Positions 42,237 to 50,801 of a stretch of 64,000 nt of DNA are shown here, in pieces. Positions within the stretch are counted from its first letter, which is position 1; each line of letters begins with the position of its first letter. Under the pieces are notes generated by a model that made no database searches, was not told the DNA's origin, and worked only from the letters and a program-made list of their open reading frames with translations. This DNA comes from Oscillospiraceae bacterium (GTDB lineage: Bacteria > Bacillota_A > Clostridia > Oscillospirales > Oscillospiraceae), in assembly GCA_017540945.1 (NCBI GenBank), contig JAFYAB010000037.1, positions 38,605 through 102,604 of the forward strand, in the 5' to 3' direction. The translations under genes were made by a program, and so were the position numbers.

Positions 42237-43646
42237 TCAGGGCGTGGTCTCCAGAAAATAAGTGGCCTCGGAGTCCGCCACGTTCAGGGCGAAGGCCAGG
42301 GGGAATCTGGCCAGGGCCTGGCCCACGGTACGGCTGTCCTCCTCGCCGGAGAAGCCCATGTGATAGCGAATGGCAAAGGCCTCCTGATCCGTCAGCTTCA
42401 TATACTTCATCACCATCCAGACGGATTTCTCTCCGTGGCCGAAGGGGAAGGGATCGTCAAAATTGTAGGTGGCCACCTTCTGCCAGGCGCCGCGTTCATC
42501 CTTCACGTTGCGGAAGCCGGGCTTGTAGCAGCCGATCTTGCACAGGTCGTGGAGCAGGGCCGCGATGGCGACGCTCTCCTCGCTGTAGTCCTCCCCTGTC
42601 AGGCCGTAGATCTGCTGGACCCGCGGCCGGGCCAGGTAGGCCCGCAGGCAGTCGTAGACGTTGAGGCTGTGCTGGCACAGACCGCCGGCGGTGGCGGAGT
42701 GATAGCGGGCGCTGGCCGGGGCTTCAAAAAAGTCGGTGGAGAGCAGCCAGTTCAGCAGCTCCTCCGCGCCTTCCCGGCGGATATACTGGCGAAAAATCGC
42801 AACAAAGCGTTCCTTGCTGTCCATAGTGTTTCTCCTTGTCGTTCGATTGGCGGGAGCCCGGGGCTCCGGCAGGGGCTCGGTTTGCAGCAGCCGGCGACAG
42901 AGCGCCGTCATGTTCTCGTCCGGACTGGAATTGAGGAAAAGGACCTCTCCCGGCCCGCTGTCCCGCAGCAGGCCGTACTCGGCCAGCAGGCGGCGGGTAT
43001 TGCGCGCGGTGCCCTGGCTGCCGTCATAGAGCTCCGTGGAGGGGGGCAGGATTCGCCGCAGGACCCCGGCGGCAAAGGGATAGTGCGTGCAGCCCAGCAC
43101 CACGGCGTCAGCTCCGCCCTCCAGCCAGGGGGCCAGGCTCCCGCGGAGGTATTCCTCCAGCGCCGGGCTGTCGGTCTCGTCCCGTTCGATGAACTCCACC
43201 AGCTCCGGGCAGGGCAGACTCACCACCCGACAGCGGTCCTCCATGCGGCGGGTCAGGGCGGCGAACTTTTCCTCCCGGAGGGTGGTCTCAGTGGCCATGA
43301 CCACCACGGTGCCCCCGGGGTGCTGGTCCGCCGCGGGCTTCAGGGCCGGCTCGATGCCGATGATGGGCCGGTCCGGGTAGGCGTCCCGCAGCTCGTTGAT
43401 GGCGGCGCTGGATGCGGTGTTGCAGGCGATGACCGCGGCCTTGAAATCGTAGTCCCGCTTGAGCCGCGCCAGGTTGTTCAGGGTCAGCGCCCGGATCTCC
43501 GCGGTGCCGCGGGAGCCGTAGGGGGCGTTGGCGGAGTCTCCGAAGTAGACGAAGCGCTCCTCCGCCAGCGCGCGGACCAGCGCCCGCAGCACGCTGACGC
43601 CGCCCACGCCGGAATCGAAGACCACGATGGGCGAATTGCGGTCCAT
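42237..43646 (-). CDS. murI: Glutamate racemase fused in frame to an HD-domain protein
   Basis: The 469-residue frame has glutamate racemase at 1-265 (FDSGVGGVSVL, catalytic Cys in VIACNTASS and in LGCTHYPF), which makes D-glutamate for peptidoglycan. A Pro/Arg linker leads to an HD domain (about 275-469) with HSLNVYDC and the metal pair in ALLHDLCKIG, of the small clostridial HD hydrolase type. Met275 (ATG at 42824) has a perfect AAGGAG 7 bases upstream, so the HD protein can probably be made alone. ATG 43646 is the racemase start, after AAAGGGGGC. Function of the HD part is unknown. Confidence 0.85.
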   Translation of the reverse strand: MDRNSPIVVFDSGVGGVSVLRALVRALAEERFVYFGDSANAPYGSRGTAEIRALTLNNLARLKRDYDFKAAVIACNTASSAAINELRDAYPDRPIIGIEPALKPAADQHPGGTVVVMATETTLREEKFAALTRRMEDRCRVVSLPCPELVEFIERDETDSPALEEYLRGSLAPWLEGGADAVVLGCTHYPFAAGVLRRILPPSTELYDGSQGTARNTRRLLAEYGLLRDSGPGEVLFLNSSPDENMTALCRRLLQTEPLPEPRAPANRTTRRNTMDSKERFVAIFRQYIRREGAEELLNWLLSTDFFEAPASARYHSATAGGLCQHSLNVYDCLRAYLARPRVQQIYGLTGEDYSEESVAIAALLHDLCKIGCYKPGFRNVKDERGAWQKVATYNFDDPFPFGHGEKSVWMVMKYMKLTDQEAFAIRYHMGFSGEEDSRTVGQALARFPLAFALNVADSEATYFLETTP

Positions 43647-43688
43647 ATTTACGCCCCCTTTCATTTTTTCAGCGTTTCATTCTTTGTT

Positions 43689-43717
43689 ATTGTATCCTTT
43701 TTTCTTCAAAAAAGCAA
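43689..43717 (-). promoter_or_regulatory. Promoter of murI-HD
   Basis: Minus strand TTGCTT, 17-base spacer, TACAAT. Confidence 0.65.
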
Positions 43718-43728
43718 CCGATTTTTCC

Positions 43729-43757
43729 TTGTATTTTTCGAATTGTTATGGTATGAT
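43729..43757 (+). promoter_or_regulatory. Promoter of prfC
   Basis: TTGTAT, 17-base spacer, TATGAT. The leader behind it (43769-43803) contains TTTTCAAC-type short repeats. Confidence 0.6.
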
Positions 43758-43817
43758 GTCTGTCAGAAATTTTCAACCTTCCATTTTCAACTTACAACTT
43801 GTACCGAGGTAATAATT

Positions 43818-45395
43818 ATGTCAACCTTACAACAGGAGATTTCCCGGCGCCGGACCTTTGCCATCATCTCCCACCCGGACGCCGGTAAAACCACCTTAAC
43901 CGAAAAATTCCTGCTCTACGGCGGGGCCATCGCGCAGGCCGGCGCCGTCAAGGGCAAAAAGAACGCCCGGGCCGCCGTCTCGGACTGGATGGAGATCGAA
44001 AAGCAGCGCGGCATCTCCGTCACCTCCTCCGTGATGCAGTTCCAGTACAACGGCTTCTGCATCAACATTCTGGATACCCCGGGCCACCAGGACTTCTCGG
44101 AGGACACCTACCGCACCCTGATGGCGGCGGACTCCGCCGTCATGGTCATCGACGGGGCCAAGGGCGTGGAGCCCCAGACCCGGAAGCTCTTCAAGGTCTG
44201 CGCCATGCGACATATCCCCATTTTCACCTTCATCAATAAAATGGACCGGGAGACCAAGGACCCCTTTGACCTGTTGGACGAGCTGGAGCATGAGTTGGGC
44301 ATCGAGACCTGCGCCATGAACTGGCCCATCGGCTCCGGCAAGGAGTTTCGCGGCGTCTACGACCGCCAGCGCAGCCAGCTGCTGCTCTTCTCCGGTGTTT
44401 CCGGCAGAAACAAGGCCGAGAAGCAGGAAGTGGATCTCTACGATCCCACCCTGGATGAAATTCTGGGCAGCGCCAGGCACAGTCAGCTGATCGACGACGT
44501 GGAGCTGCTCTCCGCCGGGCGTGAGTTCAACATGGAGGAGGTCCGGGCCGGCGAGCTCAGCCCTGTGTTCTTCGGCTCCGCCCTGAACAATTTTGGCATC
44601 GAGCCCTTCCTGGAGGCCTTCCTGCAGATGACGCCTCCTCCCCTCTCCCGCAGCGCCGACTGCGGCGTCATTGACGCCTTCTCCCCGGATTTTTCCGCCT
44701 TTGTGTTCAAGATCCAGGCCAACATGAACAAGGCCCATCGGGACCGACTGGCCTTCATGCGGATCTGCTCCGGCCATTTCCAGCGGGAGGCCGAGTATTA
44801 TCATGTTCAGGCGGGGAAAAAGATGCGGTTGAGCCAGCCCCAGCAGCTTATGGCCTCCGAACGTGAGATCGTGGACGAGGCCTACGCCGGCGACATCATC
44901 GGTGTCTTCGACCCCGGCATCTTTGCCATCGGCGACACCATCACAGTGCCGGGTCAGAAGTTCCGCTTCGCCGGCATTCCCACCTTTGCGCCGGAGCACT
45001 TCTCCCGGGTCAGCCCCAGAGATACCATGAAACGGAAGCAATTCATCAAGGGTACCGAGCAGATCGCGCAGGAGGGCGCCATCCAGATCTTCAAAAAGCC
45101 GGAAAGCGGTATGGAGGAGGTCATCGTGGGCGTCGTGGGAACCCTGCAGTTCGACGTCTTTCAGTATCGCATGAAAAACGAATACGGCGTGGAGCTGCGT
45201 ATGGAGGGCCTGCCCTACGAGGAGCTGCGCTTCATCACCGCTTCTCCCGTGCCGGAGAAGGATCTGAACCTGTCCTCCGACGCGGAGCTGCTGGAGGATT
45301 ACCGCGGCCGGAAACTGCTGGTCTTTTCCTCCTATTGGGCCATCGACTTTACGAAGCGGAAGAATCCGGGTCTGGAGCTGGCAGAAATGTCATAA
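43818..45395 (+). CDS. prfC: Peptide chain release factor 3
   Basis: The 525-residue translational GTPase recycles RF1/RF2 after termination. G motifs are HPDAGKTTL (about 20), DTPGHQDF (about 90) and NKMD (about 144); FQYRMKNEYGVELRMEGLPYEELR near the C-terminus is characteristic of RF3 domain III. The open frame extends far upstream antisense to murI, but GAGGT before ATG 43818 and homology to the MSTLQQEISRRRTFAIISH start define the gene. It has its own promoter and terminator. Confidence 0.95.
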   Translation: MSTLQQEISRRRTFAIISHPDAGKTTLTEKFLLYGGAIAQAGAVKGKKNARAAVSDWMEIEKQRGISVTSSVMQFQYNGFCINILDTPGHQDFSEDTYRTLMAADSAVMVIDGAKGVEPQTRKLFKVCAMRHIPIFTFINKMDRETKDPFDLLDELEHELGIETCAMNWPIGSGKEFRGVYDRQRSQLLLFSGVSGRNKAEKQEVDLYDPTLDEILGSARHSQLIDDVELLSAGREFNMEEVRAGELSPVFFGSALNNFGIEPFLEAFLQMTPPPLSRSADCGVIDAFSPDFSAFVFKIQANMNKAHRDRLAFMRICSGHFQREAEYYHVQAGKKMRLSQPQQLMASEREIVDEAYAGDIIGVFDPGIFAIGDTITVPGQKFRFAGIPTFAPEHFSRVSPRDTMKRKQFIKGTEQIAQEGAIQIFKKPESGMEEVIVGVVGTLQFDVFQYRMKNEYGVELRMEGLPYEELRFITASPVPEKDLNLSSDAELLEDYRGRKLLVFSSYWAIDFTKRKNPGLELAEMS

Positions 45396-45416
45396 ATAAA
45401 GATCCCCCGGCCTAAG

Positions 45417-45457
45417 AACAGAACCAGATTGTGCTGTCTGCACAATCTGGTTCTGTT
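45417..45457 (+). terminator. Terminator of prfC
   Basis: Perfect 18-bp stem (AACAGAACCAGATTGTGC and complement), 5-base loop, followed after an outer partial stem by T7. Also reads as terminator for the GH53 operon on the minus strand. Confidence 0.85.
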
Positions 45458-45489
45458 CAGCGTCGGGGTGTTTTTTTCTCGGACGGAAA

Positions 45490-46605
45490 TCAAAGCGAGG
45501 AGATTGTATCCAGGGCAGGCAGCGCCCTGCCGTTGTAGTCGAAGAGGCCCTGATTCGCCCATTCATTTCCGCCGGGTCCCTGTTCCTGAACATAGGCCAA
45601 GCCGGCGGGTTTGCTCCACTCCGCACCGGGGACGGGCAGCCAGGCCGGCTCCCACCATACGAAGCCCCGGCCCAGATCCTTGGGCGTCGAACGGATGACC
45701 TCCCAGAGGTCCCGCAGGAAGCCGCACTGTCCTTCCGGCGTACAGGGATAGGAGCTGTTTTGGGCGGTCTTCTCATTGGCGGCCAGGCCCCGTTTCTGGT
45801 CCAAACGCAGGCCTTCCAGCTGATTGCACTCCTCCAGGGTAAAGGCCATGGAGGTCTCCGTCACCAGCAAGGGCTTGCCGATGCTGGCAGCCAGCTTGTG
45901 CATGTTGTTCCGCAGCTCCTCCAGCGTCCCATGCCAGAAGGGGTAATAACTCAGGCCGATCCAGTCAAAGTCCGCACCGCCGTTGATGCGATAGCTGTCG
46001 AACCAGCTTCGATACAGACCGTACCAGCCGCCGTTGTCCAGATGGATCATGGTCTGAATGGCAGGATCCACAGCCTTCACGGCCCGCAGCCCCGCAGAAA
46101 CAAAGCGCGCAATGTTGGACCACTCCGGCACCCGGCCCAGAGGCCACAGCAGTCCGTTGGAAATCTCGTTGCCCACAGCCACAATAGCAGGCAGCAGTCC
46201 GGCGTCCTTCAGCGTCGACAAGGTCTGCAGCGTAAAGGCGTTGACCGCCTTCACAAGAGCGTTGGCGTCCAGATCCTTCCAGGCCTTGGGCGGAAACTGC
46301 TTGCCGGGGTCCGCCCAGAAATCGGAGTAGTGGAGATCCAGCAGCCAAGGCAGGCCCAGCGCCTTGCAGCGGCGGGCCAGTTCCATGGTTCGGGGCAGAT
46401 CGTTGGTCCCCGCGCCGTAGGGCTTGCCCTCCGCGTCATAGGGATTGTTCCACAAACGGAGGCGGATCAGGTTGACGCCATGGTTTTTGAGAATCAAGGG
46501 CGCGGACATTTCATGCCCGTGATCAAAGAACCTTCCGCCGTTCTCCTCAACCTCCAAAAGCGAGGAAATATCCGCGCCTTTGATCATTTCTTTTCGAAAA
46601 TCCAT
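45490..46605 (-). CDS. GH53 endo-beta-1,4-galactanase, intracellular
   Basis: The 371-residue enzyme has no signal peptide. GH53 features are KGADISSLL at the start, RLRLWNNPYDAEG (about 48), DLHYSDFWADPGKQ (about 90), the acid Glu in AVGNEISNG (about 145) and the nucleophile Glu in LLVTETSMAF (about 248). It cuts beta-1,4-galactan side chains of type I arabinogalactan, here probably imported galacto-oligosaccharides. Its GAGGAG ribosome site lies in the last codons of the upstream miniprotein. Last gene of the operon starting at 50630. Confidence 0.92.
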   Translation of the reverse strand: MDFRKEMIKGADISSLLEVEENGGRFFDHGHEMSAPLILKNHGVNLIRLRLWNNPYDAEGKPYGAGTNDLPRTMELARRCKALGLPWLLDLHYSDFWADPGKQFPPKAWKDLDANALVKAVNAFTLQTLSTLKDAGLLPAIVAVGNEISNGLLWPLGRVPEWSNIARFVSAGLRAVKAVDPAIQTMIHLDNGGWYGLYRSWFDSYRINGGADFDWIGLSYYPFWHGTLEELRNNMHKLAASIGKPLLVTETSMAFTLEECNQLEGLRLDQKRGLAANEKTAQNSSYPCTPEGQCGFLRDLWEVIRSTPKDLGRGFVWWEPAWLPVPGAEWSKPAGLAYVQEQGPGGNEWANQGLFDYNGRALPALDTISSL

Positions 46606-46608
46606 GCT

Positions 46609-46821
46609 TTACTCCTCAAACGTGAAGCGCCGATACATGGCGCCGTAGCGGAATCGGGCCAGCTCGTTTTTCGCCAGCACGTCCGCCTCATTGCCCCGGT
46701 ACTGGCAGCGCAGGCAATAGTACTCGTCCTTCTCTTTGTCGTAGAACATATCCATGTCGATGTCCCGCATGAAGCAGGAGGGGCAGCGGTAGTTCAGTCT
46801 GCCCTTTCCAGATTGAGCCAT
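46609..46821 (-). CDS. Zinc-ribbon miniprotein of 70 residues, unknown function
   Basis: The frame from ATG 46821 encodes a small protein with two Cys pairs, YRCPSC (about 11-16) and YYCLRC (about 34-39), spaced 20 residues apart, as in a zinc ribbon, followed by a basic/aromatic tail ending RRFTFEE. AGGAGG lies 10 bases before the ATG. It overlaps the end of the 614-residue gene by 28 bases and ends 3 bases before the GH53 start, so it is embedded in the galactanase operon. No function is recognised; nucleic-acid or protein binding is possible. Confidence 0.65.
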   Translation of the reverse strand: MAQSGKGRLNYRCPSCFMRDIDMDMFYDKEKDEYYCLRCQYRGNEADVLAKNELARFRYGAMYRRFTFEE

Positions 46822-48638
46822 GTGGTGAAGACCTCCTGTTCTTTCAGTTTGCGTTCCCAGCCCAGGGTGAACATGGGGCTGAAGGCGTAGCCCTCCCGGA
46901 CGAAGCCGACTTTGTTCCGTCCGTTGGCCAGCATGGAGACCCGGGTCTTGATGGGCGGGATGGTGCAGGACACTTCCTCCGCGCCGGGAACCGCGGCCTC
47001 TCTGCACCTGTACTCATAGGGGATGGTGACGGAGTCCTCCTCCCCCGCCTCAATCTGCAGGGTCAGGGAGGACATATCCTCGGTGTACTCGGTGGTGCCG
47101 TAGCAGCCCACCATGTATTCCTTTATGGTGACGGTCTCGTTTGGATCGGACAGGGACAGGACGTTCCGGTCGATGCGGATATTGGAGCTGCCCTCGGAGA
47201 AGGTGATCACGGTCTGCAGCTTCACGGTCAGTCCGCCGGCAAACGCTACGTCCACAGGATCCAGGGTCAGGATCCGATCCTCCCCCTCCCGCTTGAATTG
47301 GGCCTTGGTGCGGCAGAGGCAGAGGTCCACCTCTTCCCCGTTCCAGCAGAGCTTGGCAGAGCGGACGGTGCCCTCGCCGGCATAGTGGGTGAAGTAGCCG
47401 GCCCGGTACTTTTCCTGGATCAGGAAGGGATAGCTGGCGTCCTGGATATGGGGAGTTCCGATGCCCACGGGCCATTCCAGCTTGGCGGCGTAGGGGCGCA
47501 GGTCCACGATGGCGCCGCCCTGGTCCATGTTGACGCAGGCCCGCATGTAGGGGTCGCAGTACCAGAAGAGCTGCTTATCCGAGCCGTAGAGGATGTCCCG
47601 CCAGAGGGCGCACTCCGGGGTGGTATAGCTCTTGACCGAGCGGTAGTAGTCGGCAAACTCGGCCATGGTCATGTCGACGAGCTTGCCCTCTTTTTTCAGC
47701 TTGCCGTAGTAGGCGCAGCCGTCCTCGTAGGACTTGTACAGCAGCTCGTAGGGCTGCTCCCAGCGTCCCAGCTTGTTCATCCAGCCGGGACCCACGAACA
47801 TCATGTTATAGGCGTAGCCGTCGTTGTACTTCGCCAGGCTGCGGTACTGGTCGATCAGATTATACAGATAGGGATATTCCCAGGTCTTGGTGTCGTAGAT
47901 CATGCCCCGGAGCACGTTCTGGGGATGGGTGCCGAAGTTGGAGCCGTTGCCGTCGTAGCAGGCCAGCAGATCCCGGCTCAGGTGGGGAATGGCAACGATG
48001 CCGCTGTCCTCCTGTTCGTTGGCAGCGGGAGCGTGGGTGTTGGCCTTGGAGGGGATCCAGGGAGCCCAGGGGCCGCCGTCCATGAAGGTGTACCAGGAGT
48101 TGTTGCAGGTGTGGTAGGCCTTGGGCCCCTCCTCCCAGCAGGTGGCCACGGCGCACTTGACGGTGGGGTACTTGGCCTTGATATAGTTGATCAGATCCGC
48201 GTCCATGTAGTAGGAGCCCGTGGATTCGGGGTAGAAGCCGAAGGCCTCGCGGAACTTCTCGAAGACGTCGCGGACGATGGCCTTCTTGTCCTCCATCGAG
48301 AACATCCAGATGCAGAAGTCCTTGGTCTTGTACTTCTGGCGGAACTGCTCGCAGGGCAGGCCCAGGAGGGAGAGGGCAATCTCGTCACCGAACTCGGCGT
48401 GGTGCTGCTTGGCCAGCTCCACAGCCTCGGCGTTGAACAGCGAGGCGTAGGTCATCTGGATGGTGGTCTTGAGGCCGTACTTGTGGGCCAGCATCTGCTG
48501 GGTCTTGAAGATATCCAGGCTCTCGGTGAGCAGGGCCTTACGGCCCAGGTCCTCCTGCTTGCCGTGACCGGTGACCTTTTCGGCGTACTCGGGGACCATT
48601 TCTGGCCGGTGGATAATATTCACAACAAACTGATTCAT
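46794..48638 (-). CDS. Unrecognised 614-residue protein in galactanase operon
   Basis: It has no signal peptide. The N-terminal half (about 1-260) reads like a beta/alpha barrel of the polysaccharide-deacetylase/GH57 kind, with FGFYPESTGSYYMDADLINY and CAVATCWEEGPKAYH; the C-terminal half (about 380-614) looks like beta-sandwich modules. Tryptophan, tyrosine and aspartate are abundant, typical of glycan-active proteins. A relation to DUF3863/DUF3864 proteins is possible but I cannot confirm it. GGAGG precedes the ATG. It lies between extracellular and intracellular GH53 galactanases, so a role in processing galactan or arabinogalactan fragments is inferred. Confidence 0.6.
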   Translation of the reverse strand: MNQFVVNIIHRPEMVPEYAEKVTGHGKQEDLGRKALLTESLDIFKTQQMLAHKYGLKTTIQMTYASLFNAEAVELAKQHHAEFGDEIALSLLGLPCEQFRQKYKTKDFCIWMFSMEDKKAIVRDVFEKFREAFGFYPESTGSYYMDADLINYIKAKYPTVKCAVATCWEEGPKAYHTCNNSWYTFMDGGPWAPWIPSKANTHAPAANEQEDSGIVAIPHLSRDLLACYDGNGSNFGTHPQNVLRGMIYDTKTWEYPYLYNLIDQYRSLAKYNDGYAYNMMFVGPGWMNKLGRWEQPYELLYKSYEDGCAYYGKLKKEGKLVDMTMAEFADYYRSVKSYTTPECALWRDILYGSDKQLFWYCDPYMRACVNMDQGGAIVDLRPYAAKLEWPVGIGTPHIQDASYPFLIQEKYRAGYFTHYAGEGTVRSAKLCWNGEEVDLCLCRTKAQFKREGEDRILTLDPVDVAFAGGLTVKLQTVITFSEGSSNIRIDRNVLSLSDPNETVTIKEYMVGCYGTTEYTEDMSSLTLQIEAGEEDSVTIPYEYRCREAAVPGAEEVSCTIPPIKTRVSMLANGRNKVGFVREGYAFSPMFTLGWERKLKEQEVFTTWLNLERAD

Positions 48639-48656
48639 GACGTCCTCCGTGCTTCG

Positions 48657-50630
48657 TTATCGTTTTGAAAGGCTGGCGTCGTCGATCTTCCCCCAGGCGC
48701 CGGCTGCGTCGGTCTTGACAGAGATGCCGACCGTAAGCGTTTGATTTTCGCTGTATTCGATGCCTGTGATTTCGCCGCAATGCCATTCATTCCAAATGGT
48801 AATCTCCATTGGAGCGCTTGCGACGATCTCCCCATCCAGCTTTACATAGGCATATACCTCTGCATCACCGCAATCACCGCCCATGATCCAGATGCTGTAG
48901 TCGTAAAGGCCGCTTTCCAGCTCCTCCGCGGTCTGCTCCAGGGTGAATTGAACCGTCCCTGCATCGGGGGACCAGAAGTGATAATGCCAGTCGCCGGTGC
49001 GGGAATCTCCGGCTTTTTTCTCGATCATCAGATCTTTGCAGCCGCCGATGTCATCCACTACCCAGGGCGCATCCACGCCATCTTCAAAGGAAGGGTTCTT
49101 CAGATGATTGACCCCTTGAATGCTCAGGGTCAGCTTTACCGGCATGCCCTCTGCTTCTCCGTTGATCTCATGGACGCCCGGGGATTTCAGCCACTCTGCG
49201 AGTTCGCTTGGCTCCACCGACCAGGACACCGGAATGGGCTGACGGCTGTTGTCTGACATCACCGCGTTCACGGTCTGCGGCAGGCTGAAATCGTCCCCCA
49301 AAACGATCATGCTTTGGAGCTCCTCCACTTCCAGTACGCGCTGCTCCGTCTCATTGCCATACCGGATCAGATTGAAGGCCATCAGGCTTTCCAGCACGTG
49401 GCCCTTGGCGTCAAAAAATGCCTGGTTGTCCACGGCGCAGCCGCCGTACCATTTGCCCGCGTCATCGGGGTCGTATTCTGCGGCGTAGGAGGAAGCCCAG
49501 CCGGAGCCGTACTGCTCCCAGAGCTTCTGGTTCTGCTCCCGGGAGGCCCCGCCCACGGAGATCCAGGTGCCCTCCCAGTAACAGACTCCGATGCCGCCGG
49601 CATCCTGTACCGCCTGGGTCACTTCTCGCAGATTATTGACCTGGCCCTGGAGACAGTAGGGGTAGGGCTTGTCCACGGCGCTTTCCGCGCCGATGGTATT
49701 GCCTGAGAAATCGCTGTCCTCCGTCGTCCATGCATAGGAGCTTTCCATGACCATGACCTCCTTGCCGAAGACCAGGCGAATCTGCTTCAAAACCTTGGTC
49801 AGATTTGCAAGGCTGCCATGCCAATAGGGATAATAGGAGGACCCGAAAACGTCATAATCCAGGCCGTTATCCCGCAGGGCGGCGGCATAGTCCGAGTAGT
49901 TTCCGTTTTCGGGATTCGCAAAGTGGACCGCGACCTTGGCCTCCGGATAGACCTCCCGGATCGCCTTCGACCCGGCGTTCATCAATTTGACCACGGATGG
50001 CCAATCCCTTTCGCCGCACATGGCGCCGTTGGTCTCGTTCCCCACCTGGACCATACCCACCTTCACGCCGGCGTCCTTCAGCTTTTGCAGGCTTTCCCGG
50101 GTATAGCGCTCCAGCTCCTTGGCCTTTGTATCCAGATCCAGATCCTTCCAGGCTTTCGGAGCCATCTGTTTTCCGGGGTCCGCCCAAAAATCGGAATAGT
50201 GGAAATCCACCAGCAGAGACATGCCGTATTTGGTTGCCCGTTTGCCGATTTCCAGCGCGGTGTCAATGGTGCAGTTGCCGCCTCCGTATCCGTGGCCCTC
50301 GGCGTCGAAGGGATCGTTCCAGACCCGGACACGAATATAATTGACGCCGTTCTCCGCCAGGATCCGGAAGACGTCCTTTTCCTCTCCGTTCGCGTCATAG
50401 TATTTGACGCCGCTTGCCTCCAGGGACGGGACCTGGGAGGCGTCCATGCCGAAGATGAAATCCTCGGGCAGTCCCTCCACGGCCTTGACGTAGAGGGAGC
50501 AGCCCTCCAGCTTCCCTGTGGGCGCCACCGCTTCCGTCTCGATCGCGGATGAATTGCCTCCGTTTTGTGCGCAGCCGACCAGAATGGAGAGAATCAAGAC
50601 AATCGCTGCCAGCCAAAGGTGTTTTTTCAT
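48657..50630 (-). CDS. GH53 endo-beta-1,4-galactanase lipoprotein with C-terminal binding modules
   Basis: The 657-residue protein has a lipoprotein signal (lipobox ILVGC, Cys20). The GH53 catalytic domain (about 55-420) has GMDASQVPSLE, RVRVWNDPFDAEG, DFHYSDFWADPGKQ, the acid Glu in QVGNETNGAM (about 200) and the nucleophile Glu in VMVMESSYAW (about 300). An Ig-like/Big4 domain follows (about 430-505), then a jelly-roll binding module (about 508-655, starting NPSFEDGVDAPW) resembling the galactan-binding CBM61 type. It degrades galactan at the cell surface. First gene of the operon; GGGGTCC-type spacing before the ATG. Confidence 0.92.
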   Translation of the reverse strand: MKKHLWLAAIVLILSILVGCAQNGGNSSAIETEAVAPTGKLEGCSLYVKAVEGLPEDFIFGMDASQVPSLEASGVKYYDANGEEKDVFRILAENGVNYIRVRVWNDPFDAEGHGYGGGNCTIDTALEIGKRATKYGMSLLVDFHYSDFWADPGKQMAPKAWKDLDLDTKAKELERYTRESLQKLKDAGVKVGMVQVGNETNGAMCGERDWPSVVKLMNAGSKAIREVYPEAKVAVHFANPENGNYSDYAAALRDNGLDYDVFGSSYYPYWHGSLANLTKVLKQIRLVFGKEVMVMESSYAWTTEDSDFSGNTIGAESAVDKPYPYCLQGQVNNLREVTQAVQDAGGIGVCYWEGTWISVGGASREQNQKLWEQYGSGWASSYAAEYDPDDAGKWYGGCAVDNQAFFDAKGHVLESLMAFNLIRYGNETEQRVLEVEELQSMIVLGDDFSLPQTVNAVMSDNSRQPIPVSWSVEPSELAEWLKSPGVHEINGEAEGMPVKLTLSIQGVNHLKNPSFEDGVDAPWVVDDIGGCKDLMIEKKAGDSRTGDWHYHFWSPDAGTVQFTLEQTAEELESGLYDYSIWIMGGDCGDAEVYAYVKLDGEIVASAPMEITIWNEWHCGEITGIEYSENQTLTVGISVKTDAAGAWGKIDDASLSKR

Positions 50631-50663
50631 TGGGGGGTCCTCTCTTTCAGTATCGTTGCTTTC

Positions 50664-50692
50664 ATTATATCGGTTCTCTGGGAGAACATCAA
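50664..50692 (-). promoter_or_regulatory. Promoter of GH53 operon with palindrome in spacer
   Basis: TTGATG, 17-base spacer, TATAAT on the minus strand. The spacer contains the palindrome GTTCTC-TGG-GAGAAC (50673-50687), a likely operator for a LacI-type or similar repressor. Confidence 0.7.
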
Positions 50693-50801
50693 TAACATAT
50701 TTCGATTTTTCTTTCCAAAATATATAACATAAATAAAAAAGTGACTGGCCTATCTTCCATTTTCAGGCGAAATATGATATGATTGGTGAGGAGGTGGTCC
50801 T

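Noticed and set aside
42360..43817. Extension of the prfC frame 486 codons upstream
   Set aside because: It is antisense to murI-HD; RF3 homology and the ribosome site begin at 43818.
46794..48638. First thought: GH112 galacto-N-biose phosphorylase
   Set aside because: Length (614) and motifs do not fit GH112, which is about 720 residues; left as unrecognised.
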